From positions 1,984,001 to 2,048,000 of the forward strand of contig NZ_CP126095.1 of the NCBI RefSeq assembly GCF_030123105.1: a DNA stretch of 64,000 bases, given 5' to 3'. This document shows, piece by piece, positions 46,210 through 55,688 of the stretch (its first letter is position 1; each line of letters begins with the position of its first letter). The position numbers and the translations under genes were made by a program. The notes beneath the pieces are model-generated. The model was not told the DNA's origin. It searched no databases and saw nothing but the letters and a program-made list of their open reading frames with translations. The DNA comes from Paenibacillus sp. G2S3 (lineage in GTDB: Bacteria > Bacillota > Bacilli > Paenibacillales > Paenibacillaceae).

Positions 46210-46257
46210 CCAATGAATGATCAGCATTATTAATCGCAATCGAATGGAGCAAGATCA

Positions 46258-47277
46258 ATGAATGTATTCAAGCGATTTTACGCGAATATAAGCACCAGAC
46301 GCTTTTTTATTCTCGCACTTCTCGGATTGCTGCTGTACAGTATTCGAGGGATGCTTAATCTGGTGTTGCTGACGTTTTTGATTGCTTTTGTCATGAACAG
46401 CTTTCAGACATTGCTTAGTAAATGGATTGGTAAATTTATGAAGGTAAACAGTAAGGTGATTATTGTCATTTTATACCTCGCTTTAATCGCAGTGATTGTA
46501 CTGGCCCTTGCTAAATATCTTCCTAAGGTATTGGAACAGATTAAGCAATTAACCATCTTCCTTACCAATCTCAAATCAGATGATCTTCCGCAGAACAAAA
46601 TCACATTGTATTTGTATGATATGCTCAGGGACCTTAACTATCAGTCCTACATCAAAAGAGGCATTGATTATGTACTAAAGGTTAGCAACTGGGGTGCCAC
46701 TTTCGTTATATCAACCATTCTAAGCTTTGTGTTTATTCTGGAGAAGAACCGGGTGGTCAGTTTCACTTCTAGGATGAGAGAGAGCCGGATTGCTTGGTTT
46801 TATATAGATCTGGAGTTTTTCAGCCGAAAATTTATCGTTTCCTTTGGGAAAGTAATTGAAGCGCAAATTCTCATTGCCATGTTCAACACCTGTCTTACTG
46901 TTATTGGCTTGTGGCTGCTTAACTTCCCATATTTATTTGCCTTGTCGATCTTGATTTTTCTGCTCAGTCTCATTCCGGTGGTTGGTTTTTTGATTTCGCT
47001 CATTCCGCTTTTAATCATCGGCTACAACATCGGCGGTCTGACAACCGTTACTTATGTACTGGCGATCATTGCGGTGTTGCATTTTCTCGAAGGCTACTTC
47101 TTGAATCCCAAGCTGATGTCCACAAAAATGAATTTACCGATGTTCTACACCTTCATCGTGTTGTTGTTCTCTGAGCATTATATAGGTGTCTGGGGACTTA
47201 TTCTTGGCATTCCTATTTTTGTATTTATGTTGGATATCCTTGAAATTACCGACGAAGATTCGCCTACAAAAGTGTAG
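46258..47277 (+). CDS. AI-2E family transporter (PerM-like)
   Basis: A 339-residue integral membrane protein of the AI-2 exporter/PerM family with about eight helices. The central amphipathic segment precedes SKFIVSFG-like residues around 195-205, and the C-terminal core has LSLIPVVGFLISLIPL and LEGYFLNPKLMSTKM, the family hallmark. Members export autoinducer-like solutes or act as Na/H antiporters; the substrate is unknown here. It is read with pssA and dedA. Confidence 0.88.
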   Translation: MNVFKRFYANISTRRFFILALLGLLLYSIRGMLNLVLLTFLIAFVMNSFQTLLSKWIGKFMKVNSKVIIVILYLALIAVIVLALAKYLPKVLEQIKQLTIFLTNLKSDDLPQNKITLYLYDMLRDLNYQSYIKRGIDYVLKVSNWGATFVISTILSFVFILEKNRVVSFTSRMRESRIAWFYIDLEFFSRKFIVSFGKVIEAQILIAMFNTCLTVIGLWLLNFPYLFALSILIFLLSLIPVVGFLISLIPLLIIGYNIGGLTTVTYVLAIIAVLHFLEGYFLNPKLMSTKMNLPMFYTFIVLLFSEHYIGVWGLILGIPIFVFMLDILEITDEDSPTKV

Positions 47278-47310
47278 TCTTGATCTTAATACTAAATAAG
47301 TCCAAGTGAT

Positions 47311-47350
47311 AAGCTGTTTCCGGTATTTTTCCGAAGACAGCTTATTTGTC
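47311..47350 (+). terminator. Terminator of the AI-2E family gene
   Basis: A stem ATAAGCTGT/ACAGCTTAT with an inner TTCCGG/CCGAAG pairing is followed by TTG. The T tract is weak. Confidence 0.6.
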
Positions 47351-47402
47351 GTGCATACTGCATAAAAAATCTTGCTTCAGGGCTTTTTTTATAAATAACG
47401 TT

Positions 47403-47429
47403 TTATATTGTGTCCTGCTGTCATAAGTT
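47403..47429 (+). promoter_or_regulatory. Possible sigma-E promoter of cotJABC
   Basis: TTATATT (47403-47409), 12 bp, then CATAAGTT (47422-47429) resemble the sigma-E elements kmATATT and CATACAhT. The B. subtilis cotJ operon is sigma-E dependent. Confidence 0.4.
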
Positions 47430-47492
47430 AGCTAAGGGAGTAATATTCAGAGTCTTTAAAGAAGGAACAGGAACAAAGGAGGTACAGAAAAC

Positions 47493-47711
47493 ATGGAATC
47501 ACAGCTACGGAGGTACACCCCGTTTAGGGGCCCGTTTGATCCTTGCCCACCGGTGCCATTCAAGACATATGTAGTTCCACCGAATCAGTTCATCACCTTT
47601 CAGCCACCCGATTTACCGCAGTTTAGTTTGCAGGAGGCTTTGAAGTATGGCACGCTCTGGCCAGCACTGTTCAGCCCGTATGAATCAAAGTGCAAAGGAG
47701 GAGGAAAGTAG
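47493..47711 (+). CDS. cotJA: Spore coat protein CotJA
   Basis: A 72-residue inner spore coat component made in the mother cell. Typical Pro- and aromatic-rich composition: RYTPFRGPFDPCPPVPFKTY and a PPNQFITFQPP segment, then LQEALKYGTLWPALFSPYE. AAAGGAGG precedes the ATG. It is the first gene of cotJABC; a sigma-E-like promoter lies upstream. Confidence 0.93.
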   Translation: MESQLRRYTPFRGPFDPCPPVPFKTYVVPPNQFITFQPPDLPQFSLQEALKYGTLWPALFSPYESKCKGGGK

Positions 47712-47714
47712 ACT

Positions 47715-47981
47715 ATGGAGGCAAACCCTTGCGATCAACGATATTATGAAATGCTTGAAGAGCTGCAGACTCTTGATTTTGCCTTGGTGGAGTTAAACTT
47801 ATATCTGAACACTCATCCTGATGATTTAAGAAGTATTGAACAATTTAATCAGCTGACTCAGGAACGTACCAAGCTCGCGAATCAATTTCAGGAATTATAC
47901 GGTCCGCTGCAGAATTTTGGTCGCGCTTATTCGAAATGTCCGTGGGAATGGAATCAGGCTCCTTGGCCTTGGCAGGTGTAA
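47715..47981 (+). CDS. cotJB: Spore coat protein CotJB
   Basis: An 88-residue spore coat component. Helical segment YEMLEELQTLDFALVELNLY, then TERTKLANQF-like residues and a tail rich in Trp/Pro (CPWEWNQAPWPWQV) that is typical of CotJB. GGAGGAGG overlaps the end of cotJA 8-10 bases before the ATG at 47715, so the two are tightly coupled. Confidence 0.93.
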   Translation: MEANPCDQRYYEMLEELQTLDFALVELNLYLNTHPDDLRSIEQFNQLTQERTKLANQFQELYGPLQNFGRAYSKCPWEWNQAPWPWQV

Positions 47982-48032
47982 GAAGTATGTAACTGTAAGG
48001 AACTAAGTTTCTAGAGGAGGGGAAGTTCCCGA

Positions 48033-48602
48033 ATGTGGATATATGAGAAGAAGCTGCAATATCCGGTACGGGTCGGTAAATGTGATATCCGGATGGCGCG
48101 TTATTTAAGTGAGCAATACGGAGGAGCCGACGGTGAGCTCGCCGCAGCCCTGCGCTATATGAATCAAAGATACACGATTCCGGATAAAGTTATTGGCGTT
48201 TTGAACGATATTTCTACAGAAGAATTCGCCCACCTCGAGATGATTGCAACGATGATCTATAAGCTGACAAAGGATGCGTCGGTTTGCGAATTAGAGGAAG
48301 CTGGATTAGGCCCTCATTTTGCAGCGCATGATCATGCCTTGTTCTACAATAATGCCTCAGGCGTACCATTTACAACAGCCTATATCGCTGCCAAGGGTGA
48401 CCCGCTGGCTGATCTTTATGAGGACATTGCGGCTGAAGAAAAGGCTCGGGCTACATATCAGTGGCTGATTGACATGACGGATGACGTGGATCTGCAGGAT
48501 AGCCTTAAGTTCCTAAGGGAGCGGGAGATTATCCATGCGATTCGGTTTAAAGAAGCCGTGCAGATTATTATTGACGATCGGAATCAGAAGCGGGTATTTT
48601 GA
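48033..48602 (+). CDS. cotJC: Spore coat protein CotJC, manganese catalase family
   Basis: A 189-residue ferritin-like di-manganese protein in the spore coat, probably with catalase activity. Metal ligands are visible as Glu/His residues in STEEFAHLEM and EDIAAEEKARATYQ, with a further EIIHAIRF near the end. The N-terminus MWIYEKKLQYPVRV is typical. It is the third gene of cotJABC; AGAGGAGGGG precedes the ATG. Confidence 0.93.
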   Translation: MWIYEKKLQYPVRVGKCDIRMARYLSEQYGGADGELAAALRYMNQRYTIPDKVIGVLNDISTEEFAHLEMIATMIYKLTKDASVCELEEAGLGPHFAAHDHALFYNNASGVPFTTAYIAAKGDPLADLYEDIAAEEKARATYQWLIDMTDDVDLQDSLKFLREREIIHAIRFKEAVQIIIDDRNQKRVF

Positions 48603-48647
48603 GAGAAGTTGTCGCATTACTATTATTCATATATCAATGAACTTTAT

Positions 48648-48676
48648 GACCGCTCTCGATGGAGACGGTCTTTTCT
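48648..48676 (+). terminator. Terminator of cotJABC
   Basis: A stem GACCG-TCTC/GAGA-CGGTC with one mismatch is followed by TTTTC. Confidence 0.75.
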
Positions 48677-48785
48677 CTGTTATAAATGATTGTGGGAACT
48701 GCTCGGGTGAACAAAATGATATAATTAAGAAACGTGTTTAATGGCAGAAATGATCAGATTGTTGCTCAGTGAAGGAGAGAGAAAG

Positions 48786-49145
48786 TTGAAGAATAATATC
48801 ATCGAATACTGTTTGAAAAAGAAAGGAGCGACTCAGGAGCATCCGTTTGGGCCTACACCATTAGTCATCAAAGTTGCTGATAAAATGTTCGCGCTTATTT
48901 TTGAGGAAAAAGGGAAGGATGTTCGCTTAAACTTAAAATGTGACCCGATCATTGCGGAAAACCTAAGAGAGCAGCATGATTGCGTTCGGCCAGGCTTTCA
49001 TATGAACAAAAAACACTGGAATTCGATCATGATCGATGGTTCCTTGTCAGAGTCGGATGTCTTTGACATGATTGACCACTCCTACGATATGGTAGTCAAA
49101 AAGCTTCCTAAAAGCCTACGAGAAGCTATAGTGGAAATGAACTGA
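48786..49145 (+). CDS. MmcQ/YjbR family protein
   Basis: A 119-residue cytoplasmic protein of the MmcQ/YjbR (CyaY-like fold) family. Conserved pieces: IIEYCLKKKGATQEHPFG at the N-terminus, LKCDPIIAENLREQH in the middle and NKKHWNSIMIDGSL. DNA-binding-like properties have been proposed for the fold, but the role is unknown. The TTG at 48786, about 7 bases after AAGGAGAG, gives the family-like N-terminus; the ATG at 48741 would add an atypical extension. The MATE gene starts immediately after its stop. Confidence 0.82.
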   Translation: MKNNIIEYCLKKKGATQEHPFGPTPLVIKVADKMFALIFEEKGKDVRLNLKCDPIIAENLREQHDCVRPGFHMNKKHWNSIMIDGSLSESDVFDMIDHSYDMVVKKLPKSLREAIVEMN

Positions 49146-50525
49146 ATGAATAATCAAATAAAGGATCGTTTTGCCAACCAAAGTATACCCAAGCTTATTT
49201 TCTTATTGGCTATTCCTGCCGTTATAGCTCAGCTAATCAATGCCATGTACAGTGTAGTTGACCGGATGTTCCTCGGAAGAATGGAGGAGGGGGGAACACT
49301 AGCCTTATCCGCTATAGGGATATCTTTTCCGATCATTATGTTGATTTCAGCATTTGCAGCTCTAATCGGAGCTGGTGGGGCACCCCTAGCTTCCATAAAG
49401 ATGGGCGAAGGAGAACATAAAAAAGCAGAAGAATTACTGGGAAGTTGTTTTACTATGCTGCTGATGGCATCCGTAATCCTAACCGCTTTGTTTCTGATCT
49501 TTAAGTCGCCTTTCTTAACGTTATTCGGAGCGAGCCACGATACATTGCCGCTGGCTAGTGATTTTTTAAGCATATACCTTCTAGGAACTGTGGCGGTGCT
49601 CATTTCGTTGGGATTGAATCCATTTATTGCAGCACAAGGTTATGCCAAAACAGCCATGCTCACGGTGTGCATTGGTGCGGTCGTAAATATCGTCCTAGAT
49701 GCCATTTTTATTTTTCAGATGAATATGGGCATTAAGGGTGCAGCGTTGGCTACTGTTATTGCTCAATTTATTTCGGCCGGTTGGGTACTGGGGTTCTTAA
49801 TCTCTAAACGAGCTCATCTGCGCTTACGCCTATCCAATATGCGTATTAAACCTAAGGAAGCTGCAAGTGTACTTGCATTGGGACTTTCTCCGTTTATTAT
49901 GATGTCGACCGAAAGTTTAATTCAAATTGTATTTAACACGTCCTTAGCTAAATTTGGAGGCGATATGTACGTTGCTGCCATGGGGATTATGGGAACATTG
50001 ATGCAAATCTTTGGGACGTTGTTATCTGGTTTTGCGCAAGGGGCACAGCCTATTATTAGCTATAATTATGGCGCTCGCGATTTCGCACGTGTAAAATCCA
50101 CCATTTTATATTGCAGTGTTTTTTGCGCAGCTTTCGGATTGTCGATGTGGGGCGTGGCCATTTTTGTTCCGAAGCTGCCCATTATCATTTTTACCAACAA
50201 TCCTGAGCTTGTGGCTCTGACCGCTAGATTAATGAAGATATTTTTCCTTGGCACTTGTATTTTTGGTATTCAATTAGCGTTTCAACAAGTATTTATTGCT
50301 TTGGGACAAGCACGAGTTTCTATTTTTATTGCGATCTTGCGTAAGATTATTTTGCTTATTCCATTGGTCCTTTTGCTCCCGACATTTATTAGCCCGAAAA
50401 CAGATGCAGTAATTATTGCTGAGCCTATTGCTGATTTTTGTGCAGCACTGACTTGTTGTGTTTTATTTGGACTCACTATAAAGAAGCTTTTTAAAGATAG
50501 GTCTGATAAAGCTGGAATGCTGTGA
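49146..50525 (+). CDS. MATE family multidrug efflux transporter
   Basis: A 459-residue membrane exporter of the MATE superfamily, 12 helices in two bundles. Typical segments: IPKLIFLLAIPAVIAQLINA, MYSVVDRMFLG, GLNPFIAAQGYAKTAM, and GFAQGAQPIISYNYGA starting the second bundle's loop. It belongs to the MepA-like branch that uses cation gradients to expel drugs. It begins right at the end of the MmcQ gene with a weak ribosome site, so translation is probably coupled. Confidence 0.92.
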   Translation: MNNQIKDRFANQSIPKLIFLLAIPAVIAQLINAMYSVVDRMFLGRMEEGGTLALSAIGISFPIIMLISAFAALIGAGGAPLASIKMGEGEHKKAEELLGSCFTMLLMASVILTALFLIFKSPFLTLFGASHDTLPLASDFLSIYLLGTVAVLISLGLNPFIAAQGYAKTAMLTVCIGAVVNIVLDAIFIFQMNMGIKGAALATVIAQFISAGWVLGFLISKRAHLRLRLSNMRIKPKEAASVLALGLSPFIMMSTESLIQIVFNTSLAKFGGDMYVAAMGIMGTLMQIFGTLLSGFAQGAQPIISYNYGARDFARVKSTILYCSVFCAAFGLSMWGVAIFVPKLPIIIFTNNPELVALTARLMKIFFLGTCIFGIQLAFQQVFIALGQARVSIFIAILRKIILLIPLVLLLPTFISPKTDAVIIAEPIADFCAALTCCVLFGLTIKKLFKDRSDKAGML

Positions 50526-50575
50526 AGGTGACCGTAATGGGGATTAGAAGTGGACGTTCTGAGAAGTATATTTCA

Positions 50576-50615
50576 AACAAAAGCCGGCAAGCTTCCTTTA
50601 GGAGCTTGCCAGCTT
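50576..50615 (-). terminator. Terminator of the pgmB operon
   Basis: A stem of about 12 bp (AAGCCGGCAAGCT with AGCTTGCCAGCTT, one mismatch) read on the minus strand is followed by TTTTG. It lies between convergent genes and may also stop the MATE transcript. Confidence 0.75.
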
Positions 50616-50653
50616 AGTTCGTAACTTACATATATTTAGACTGGGATACCCGA

Positions 50654-51346
50654 TTATTTAGTTACTCTATTCTTATTAGCGAATTGCTGGTTTAGCTCGG
50701 AGTAGTTAAGTTCAGCAGTGTTGTTCAAGTTCATATCAGCGATGGACAAGCTCTCCTGTAAGGAGATATATACAGCGAACATACCTGCCGCTTTGATCGC
50801 TTCTACCCCGGCGACTGCGTCTTCGACCCCGACGCAAAATTGCGGATCTACACCAAGCGCATCGGCGGCGGTCAGGAATACTTCCGGGTCTGGTTTGTTG
50901 CGGGCAAGCTTGGCTGCATCTACAATAACTCCGAAGTCTTTCTCCATACCTAGAAGGCGGATAACTGTAAAGGCATTTTTACTAGCGGAGGCAATGCCAG
51001 TCTTCACTCCGTGATCCTTCAGCTCAGCGAGCAATTCAGAAATACCAGGCAGCACATCGGCCGGGGTTACCTGCTGAATGAGCTGCTGATAAAACTCATT
51101 TTTGCGGTTCGCCATCTCCTCCATCTCTTCGGGAGAGTAAGTGTGCGGAGCTGCCGCTTGTCCAAGTAGCAACTCCAGTGAGGCTATGCGCGATACACCT
51201 TTGAGATTCTCATTGAACTCTCGGGTGAACGGGAGGCTCAGCTCTTTCGCAATCATGCCCCAAGCCTGATAATGGTATTCTGCGGTATCGGTAATAACGC
51301 CGTCTAGATCAAAGATTACGGCTTGAATTTGAGATGTTGCATTCAT
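50654..51346 (-). CDS. pgmB: Beta-phosphoglucomutase
   Basis: A 230-residue HAD-superfamily enzyme that converts beta-glucose 1-phosphate to glucose 6-phosphate. Motif I is FDLDGVITDTAEYHYQAW (nucleophile Asp near 12), motif II ASA in TGIASASKN, motif III Lys in ARNKPDPEVFL, and motif IV GVEDAVAGVEA. It lies 20 bp after the GH65 gene in the same operon; that enzyme releases beta-glucose 1-phosphate, which this one feeds to glycolysis. Confidence 0.95.
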   Translation of the reverse strand: MNATSQIQAVIFDLDGVITDTAEYHYQAWGMIAKELSLPFTREFNENLKGVSRIASLELLLGQAAAPHTYSPEEMEEMANRKNEFYQQLIQQVTPADVLPGISELLAELKDHGVKTGIASASKNAFTVIRLLGMEKDFGVIVDAAKLARNKPDPEVFLTAADALGVDPQFCVGVEDAVAGVEAIKAAGMFAVYISLQESLSIADMNLNNTAELNYSELNQQFANKNRVTK

Positions 51347-51366
51347 TGTGTTTCGCTCCTTATGAA

Positions 51367-53655
51367 TTAGGCTTGCAGCGCCTGAGTTACCGGCTTCTCG
51401 TTGCCCAGAGTTACCGATTGGCCATAGAGCGTAAGTTCAAGGGCTTCACCCTCTAGCAATTCAAGCTCCACACCTTCCTCGCGAATGGTTACAGCAATGA
51501 GGCGGCCGCGGAAGGTGAGGCGGAAGTTATATTTCTGCCAGCCCGTAGGTAGGGACGGAGCGAGCGACAGGCCATTTTCCTTGAGACGTGTTCCGGCAAA
51601 ACCGTACACAATGGCCATCCACGTTCCACCCATATTGGCGAGATGTAATCCGTCTTTAGTGTTTCCGTGCGTATTGTCGAGATCGAGCCGCGCCGTCTCG
51701 ATAAAATAGTTATACGCTTTGTCCTTGTACCCGATCTTCGAGGCCATGATGCTGAATATGCAAGAGGACAAGGAGGAATCATGGGTAGTGATTTGCTCAT
51801 AATAATCATACGATTTGCGAATAGTTTCTTGAGACTGCTCGTCTTCCAGCAAGTAATGAGCGAGTACAGTATCGGCTTGCTTGCAGACCTGATAACGGTA
51901 CAGCGTGAGCGGGTGGTAATGCAGCAGCAACGGATGTTTCTCCGGTGGTGTATTGTCGAAATCCCAGACCGCTTTGCGTAAAAAAGTATCATCCTGCGGA
52001 TTAATGCCCAGCTTCTCGTCGTAAGGAAGCAGCATGGCATTCGCCGCCTTCAGCCAGCTGTCTGCTTCTGGTCCGGTCACATGCAGGCGCACACACAAAG
52101 CTTGGAATCCAGCCTCGTCATATTCTTGAAGCCGGGCAAAACTGCGTGCGGCCCATTTTAAATTATGTTTGGCCATTACATTGGTGTAATAGTTGTTGTT
52201 CACAAGACAAGTGTATTCGTCCGGTCCAGTCACTTCATCAATGTGAAATTTGCCTTCGTAGTAATGACCGATTTCCATCCAAAGCCGCGCTGTCTCAAAT
52301 AGCACCTCGGCGCCGTATTGGAGCAAGAAGGCGTCATCTTCTTCCGCCAGATGGTATTGGATATAGCTGTAGGCTACATCGGCGCTGATATGATATTGGG
52401 CTGTGCCGGATGGGAAGAAGGAGGAACATTCCGTACCTGAAATCGTCCGCCATGGGAACAATGCACCTTGGGCATGACCCATCTCTTTAGCACGTTCTCT
52501 TGCCTCTTCCAGTTTGGAATACCGGTACAATAGGAGCTGCCGGGCCAAGTCAGGGGAGGTCATTAGGAACACAGGGAACATATAAATTTCCGTGTCCCAG
52601 AAATAATGGCCTTCGTACCCTTCACCGGATAAACCTTTGGCTGAGATGTTGCTATGCGCGTCGCGTCCGGCTGATTGCAGCAGCTGATAAAGGTTGAAAC
52701 GTATGCCTTCCTGAAGCGATATGTCGTTCTCAATCCCTACATCGGAGCGCTTCCAGAAGTCAGCCAAATATTGCTCCTGCTGTTCCAGCATGTCTTCAAA
52801 GGAGAGATGCTTCAATGATTCCTGTACTTGAATACCGGTATTTACAAGCCTTTGCTCATGTCGTAGTGTATCGGTATAGACATTCCATTTGGTCAGCGAT
52901 AGCGGTCCAGATAAGGAGGAGGTTGCCGTCACTATGGCGTCGGTTTCTCCAGCCTGAGTTTCAACCTGCCAGTTACCTTCCCATTCATGCCGGGTAACAC
53001 AGGAGGTCCGCAGGGCCGAAGCCATCGTCTCATTCTCCAGGCAAACATATTCACCACGTGCTTCACACGTTACTACGCTCAGGCGTTTGGAATGTCCTGC
53101 AGCTACACGCGGGTCATTCGGATTCGTATAGTTGCTGACATCGCCGTTTACACGAGAGACAATCCGGATCGGACCGTTGAAATTGATAGGTTCAAGAGTC
53201 AGATGAATGGCAAAAAGCTCACGGGTAGTGAAAGAAACGAGTCTACGGAAATGCAGCTTGAGTTCTTTACCGGAGGGGGATTTCCAGTGGATCTTACGTT
53301 CCGAATATCCCTTATCCAGATGGAGGTTACGCTCATAGGCGAGGACACTCTCTTCTGTAAGTGCAAATGGCTCCATATCTTCGCCTATATAAATATTTAT
53401 CCCTTGGGAATCTATAATATTAACCAATTTTTGCTGTGTACCTGGAAAGGCGAATAGCTTCTCCCCATAGGGAATGTCAATCACATCGTGAAAGGCGTTC
53501 AAATACGTTCCGCGGATACTGCGGATTTCTTTATCGGAATACCCTTCTTCAAAATTGCCACGCACGCCCAAATATCCGTTCCCCAGCGCAAAAATACTTT
53601 CCAAATTTAGCAGAGTATCTGCTGACAATCCCTGATTGGCAATGCTCCAGCTCAT
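51367..53655 (-). CDS. GH65 alpha-glucosyl disaccharide phosphorylase
   Basis: A 762-residue inverting phosphorylase of family GH65 that splits an alpha-linked disaccharide with phosphate to give beta-glucose 1-phosphate. N-terminal beta domain: LGNGYLGVRGNFEEG; catalytic (alpha/alpha)6 barrel with GYEGHYFWDTEIYMFPVF, general acid Glu near residue 473 in DEVTGPDEYTCLVNNN. Maltose phosphorylases such as B. subtilis YvdK instead show GAAYWDTEAYAVP and VTGPNEY, so kojibiose, nigerose or trehalose are better substrate candidates. GGGAGGAAAC precedes the ATG. It is the first gene of a GH65-pgmB operon divergent from an AraC gene. Confidence 0.9.
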   Translation of the reverse strand: MSWSIANQGLSADTLLNLESIFALGNGYLGVRGNFEEGYSDKEIRSIRGTYLNAFHDVIDIPYGEKLFAFPGTQQKLVNIIDSQGINIYIGEDMEPFALTEESVLAYERNLHLDKGYSERKIHWKSPSGKELKLHFRRLVSFTTRELFAIHLTLEPINFNGPIRIVSRVNGDVSNYTNPNDPRVAAGHSKRLSVVTCEARGEYVCLENETMASALRTSCVTRHEWEGNWQVETQAGETDAIVTATSSLSGPLSLTKWNVYTDTLRHEQRLVNTGIQVQESLKHLSFEDMLEQQEQYLADFWKRSDVGIENDISLQEGIRFNLYQLLQSAGRDAHSNISAKGLSGEGYEGHYFWDTEIYMFPVFLMTSPDLARQLLLYRYSKLEEARERAKEMGHAQGALFPWRTISGTECSSFFPSGTAQYHISADVAYSYIQYHLAEEDDAFLLQYGAEVLFETARLWMEIGHYYEGKFHIDEVTGPDEYTCLVNNNYYTNVMAKHNLKWAARSFARLQEYDEAGFQALCVRLHVTGPEADSWLKAANAMLLPYDEKLGINPQDDTFLRKAVWDFDNTPPEKHPLLLHYHPLTLYRYQVCKQADTVLAHYLLEDEQSQETIRKSYDYYEQITTHDSSLSSCIFSIMASKIGYKDKAYNYFIETARLDLDNTHGNTKDGLHLANMGGTWMAIVYGFAGTRLKENGLSLAPSLPTGWQKYNFRLTFRGRLIAVTIREEGVELELLEGEALELTLYGQSVTLGNEKPVTQALQA

Positions 53656-53766
53656 GCTTATGTTTCCTCCCTTGATGGTTATGCATTGAATTTTAAGTCC
53701 GAAAGGGCTAGAATTATACTAAATTATTTAGGATTATATCAAAATTTTTAGGTGAGGTTAATAAGT

Positions 53767-54516
53767 ATGGATCAACTTAAAGGACAACATAAACTGCCGG
53801 AATATTGGTCTACACGTTCTGTGGATCTGTCAGAGGGATTTGTTCATCCTCCGCTGGATTATGAACATGAGCTTTTGGAAGCGATCCGAATCGGTGACGA
53901 GAAGCGGGCACTGGAAGCACTGCATAGAATTAACGCAATGGAAGCCGCTACGCTAGCCCGATATCCGCTGCGCTCCAAGAAAAACGCTATGATTGCGTCC
54001 TGCACCTTGTTTACACGTGCGATTATCCGGGGTGGTGTTGACCCTGAGACGGCTTTTCAGCTGAGTGATACGTTCATCCGTGCGGTGGAAGCTACGACGG
54101 AGCTAGAGGCACTTCATCGATATGAATATGAAATGGTCCTGCAGTTCATTACAGTGATGCGCCAGCAGAAGGAGAACCTTCACTATTCACATATTGTCAA
54201 TCTATCCGTATATTTTATACGCGAGCATCTGTTTCAAGATTTGAACCTTAGCCTGATCTCCCGGCATGTTGGTGTGCATCCCAGTTATTTGTCCGACCGC
54301 TTCAAGCGCGAAACGGGTATGCCACTCACGGAATTTATCAACCGACGTAGAATTGAGGAATCGCAGTCGATCCTCATTCACACGAATCAGTCTATTTCCG
54401 AAATCGCATTGATGTTTAAATTTTGCAGTCAAAGTTACTATACACAGTTATTTAAAAAATACACGGGCTTGACCCCCAAGCAGTTTCGCCGGAACGGCGG
54501 GGCAATTACGAAATGA
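53767..54516 (+). CDS. AraC-family regulator of the GH65-pgmB operon
   Basis: A 249-residue regulator. The N-terminal 145 residues are a helical sensor domain (DYEHELLEAIRIGDEKRALE, RYPLRSKKNAMIASCTLFTR) unlike the cupin type, followed by an AraC domain with NLSLISRHVGVHPSYLSDRF and ISEIALMFKFCSQSYYTQLF. It diverges from the GH65 gene across 111 bp, so it probably controls that operon. The ATG at 53767 is 9 bases after AGGTGAGG; the earlier GTG overlaps that site. Confidence 0.85.
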   Translation: MDQLKGQHKLPEYWSTRSVDLSEGFVHPPLDYEHELLEAIRIGDEKRALEALHRINAMEAATLARYPLRSKKNAMIASCTLFTRAIIRGGVDPETAFQLSDTFIRAVEATTELEALHRYEYEMVLQFITVMRQQKENLHYSHIVNLSVYFIREHLFQDLNLSLISRHVGVHPSYLSDRFKRETGMPLTEFINRRRIEESQSILIHTNQSISEIALMFKFCSQSYYTQLFKKYTGLTPKQFRRNGGAITK

Positions 54517-54546
54517 GAGAGTTGAATCATTAACGATCACTAAATG

Positions 54547-54590
54547 GCTGTCCATGCTTCCCTGGTCGGGTACTGGATAGCTCTTTTTAC
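54547..54590 (+). terminator. Terminator of the AraC gene
   Basis: A GGCTGTCCA/TGGATAGC stem with a 19-nt loop is followed by TCTTTTT. Confidence 0.6.
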
Positions 54591-54673
54591 GTTTCAGCTT
54601 TAATAGCTGAGCTCGCCTTTGTGCGCTATAAATGAGATTATAAATCCACTAAATAAGTAAGAGAGATGATAAG

Positions 54674-55555
54674 ATGGCCATTTATTTGGAATTCCCAAGA
54701 CTGGATAAAGCTTTTCCGTACCGCTGTATTGAGAACGATGGTAGCATATTGACTACACCGCATTGGCATAAGGAAATGGAAATTATCTGGATCGTCAAAG
54801 GGAAAGTGAACCTTGGAGTAAATGACCAGCCGATGCAGCTTAAAGAAAATGAGTTCGTCTTCATCAAAGGTGGAGATATTCATTATGTGATGGCTTCACC
54901 AAAAAGTGAGCGGCTGGTCTTCCAATTTGATCTTAGTTTTTTTCAGGACGTGATGGTTCTGAATAACACACCTTTTTCACTGGAGGAGCTGTTTGCCTCA
55001 ATTGAACCGTATTCCACGTACTGGCGGCCGGATATTCAGAAGAAAATCCTACAGTTATTGTATAAGCTATACCAGGAAGGCAAGGAGAAACGAATCGGTT
55101 ACGCATATGCTATCAAAAGCCTATTGTGTGAGCTGATCACTGTGATGTATCGCGAACTGGATCATTTTAAACCGCGTATGGTCAGCAATAAGCCTTATTC
55201 CCGTGAAATTCTCGAACAGTTGTCCATGGTGTTCCAGTATGTGGAGAAAAACTATACCCATCCTATAAAACTTGCGGATGCTGCCAAAATTCTAGGCTTC
55301 ACCCCATCGTATTTCACCAAATTCTTCAAGAAGCATACCGGCAAAACCTTTGTTACCTTTTTGAACGAATACCGAATTGATAAGGCGAAGTGGATTCTCC
55401 TCAACGAAGATGATCCTGTAACGGAGATTGCCGGTAAGGTAGGCTTCGGAAGCACGAAGACTTTCTATCGTTTGTTCAAGGAAAGTATTGGTATCGCTCC
55501 TCTGCAATATAAAAGCTCAACCATCAAAGTTGCTTTTGGACAGGACCAAATATGA
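54674..55555 (+). CDS. AraC-family regulator (cupin sensor)
   Basis: A 293-residue regulator with a cupin sensor (HWHKEMEIIWIVKGKVNLGV, about 30-50, to about 170) and two C-terminal helix-turn-helix motifs (IKLADAAKILGFTPSYFTKF and VTEIAGKVGFGSTKTFYRLF). It lies 133 bp before the GH1 and PTS genes in the same direction, so it is their likely activator. The ribosome site is weak (AGAGAGATGATAAG). Confidence 0.85.
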   Translation: MAIYLEFPRLDKAFPYRCIENDGSILTTPHWHKEMEIIWIVKGKVNLGVNDQPMQLKENEFVFIKGGDIHYVMASPKSERLVFQFDLSFFQDVMVLNNTPFSLEELFASIEPYSTYWRPDIQKKILQLLYKLYQEGKEKRIGYAYAIKSLLCELITVMYRELDHFKPRMVSNKPYSREILEQLSMVFQYVEKNYTHPIKLADAAKILGFTPSYFTKFFKKHTGKTFVTFLNEYRIDKAKWILLNEDDPVTEIAGKVGFGSTKTFYRLFKESIGIAPLQYKSSTIKVAFGQDQI

Positions 55556-55688
55556 GAACAATTTGATGAAATCAAGGGATTCATTCTCTTCTAGCAAGCC
55601 TTATTATAGGCATAGGCAACTAAAGAAAACAGATTGGTGCTTATAAATGAGAGCATTTACAAACTGTTAGCAACTTGGAGGTTTTATT

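Noticed and set aside
55648..55661. cre-like TGAGAGCATTTACA before the GH1 gene
   Set aside because: The central CG, essential in CcpA sites, is missing.
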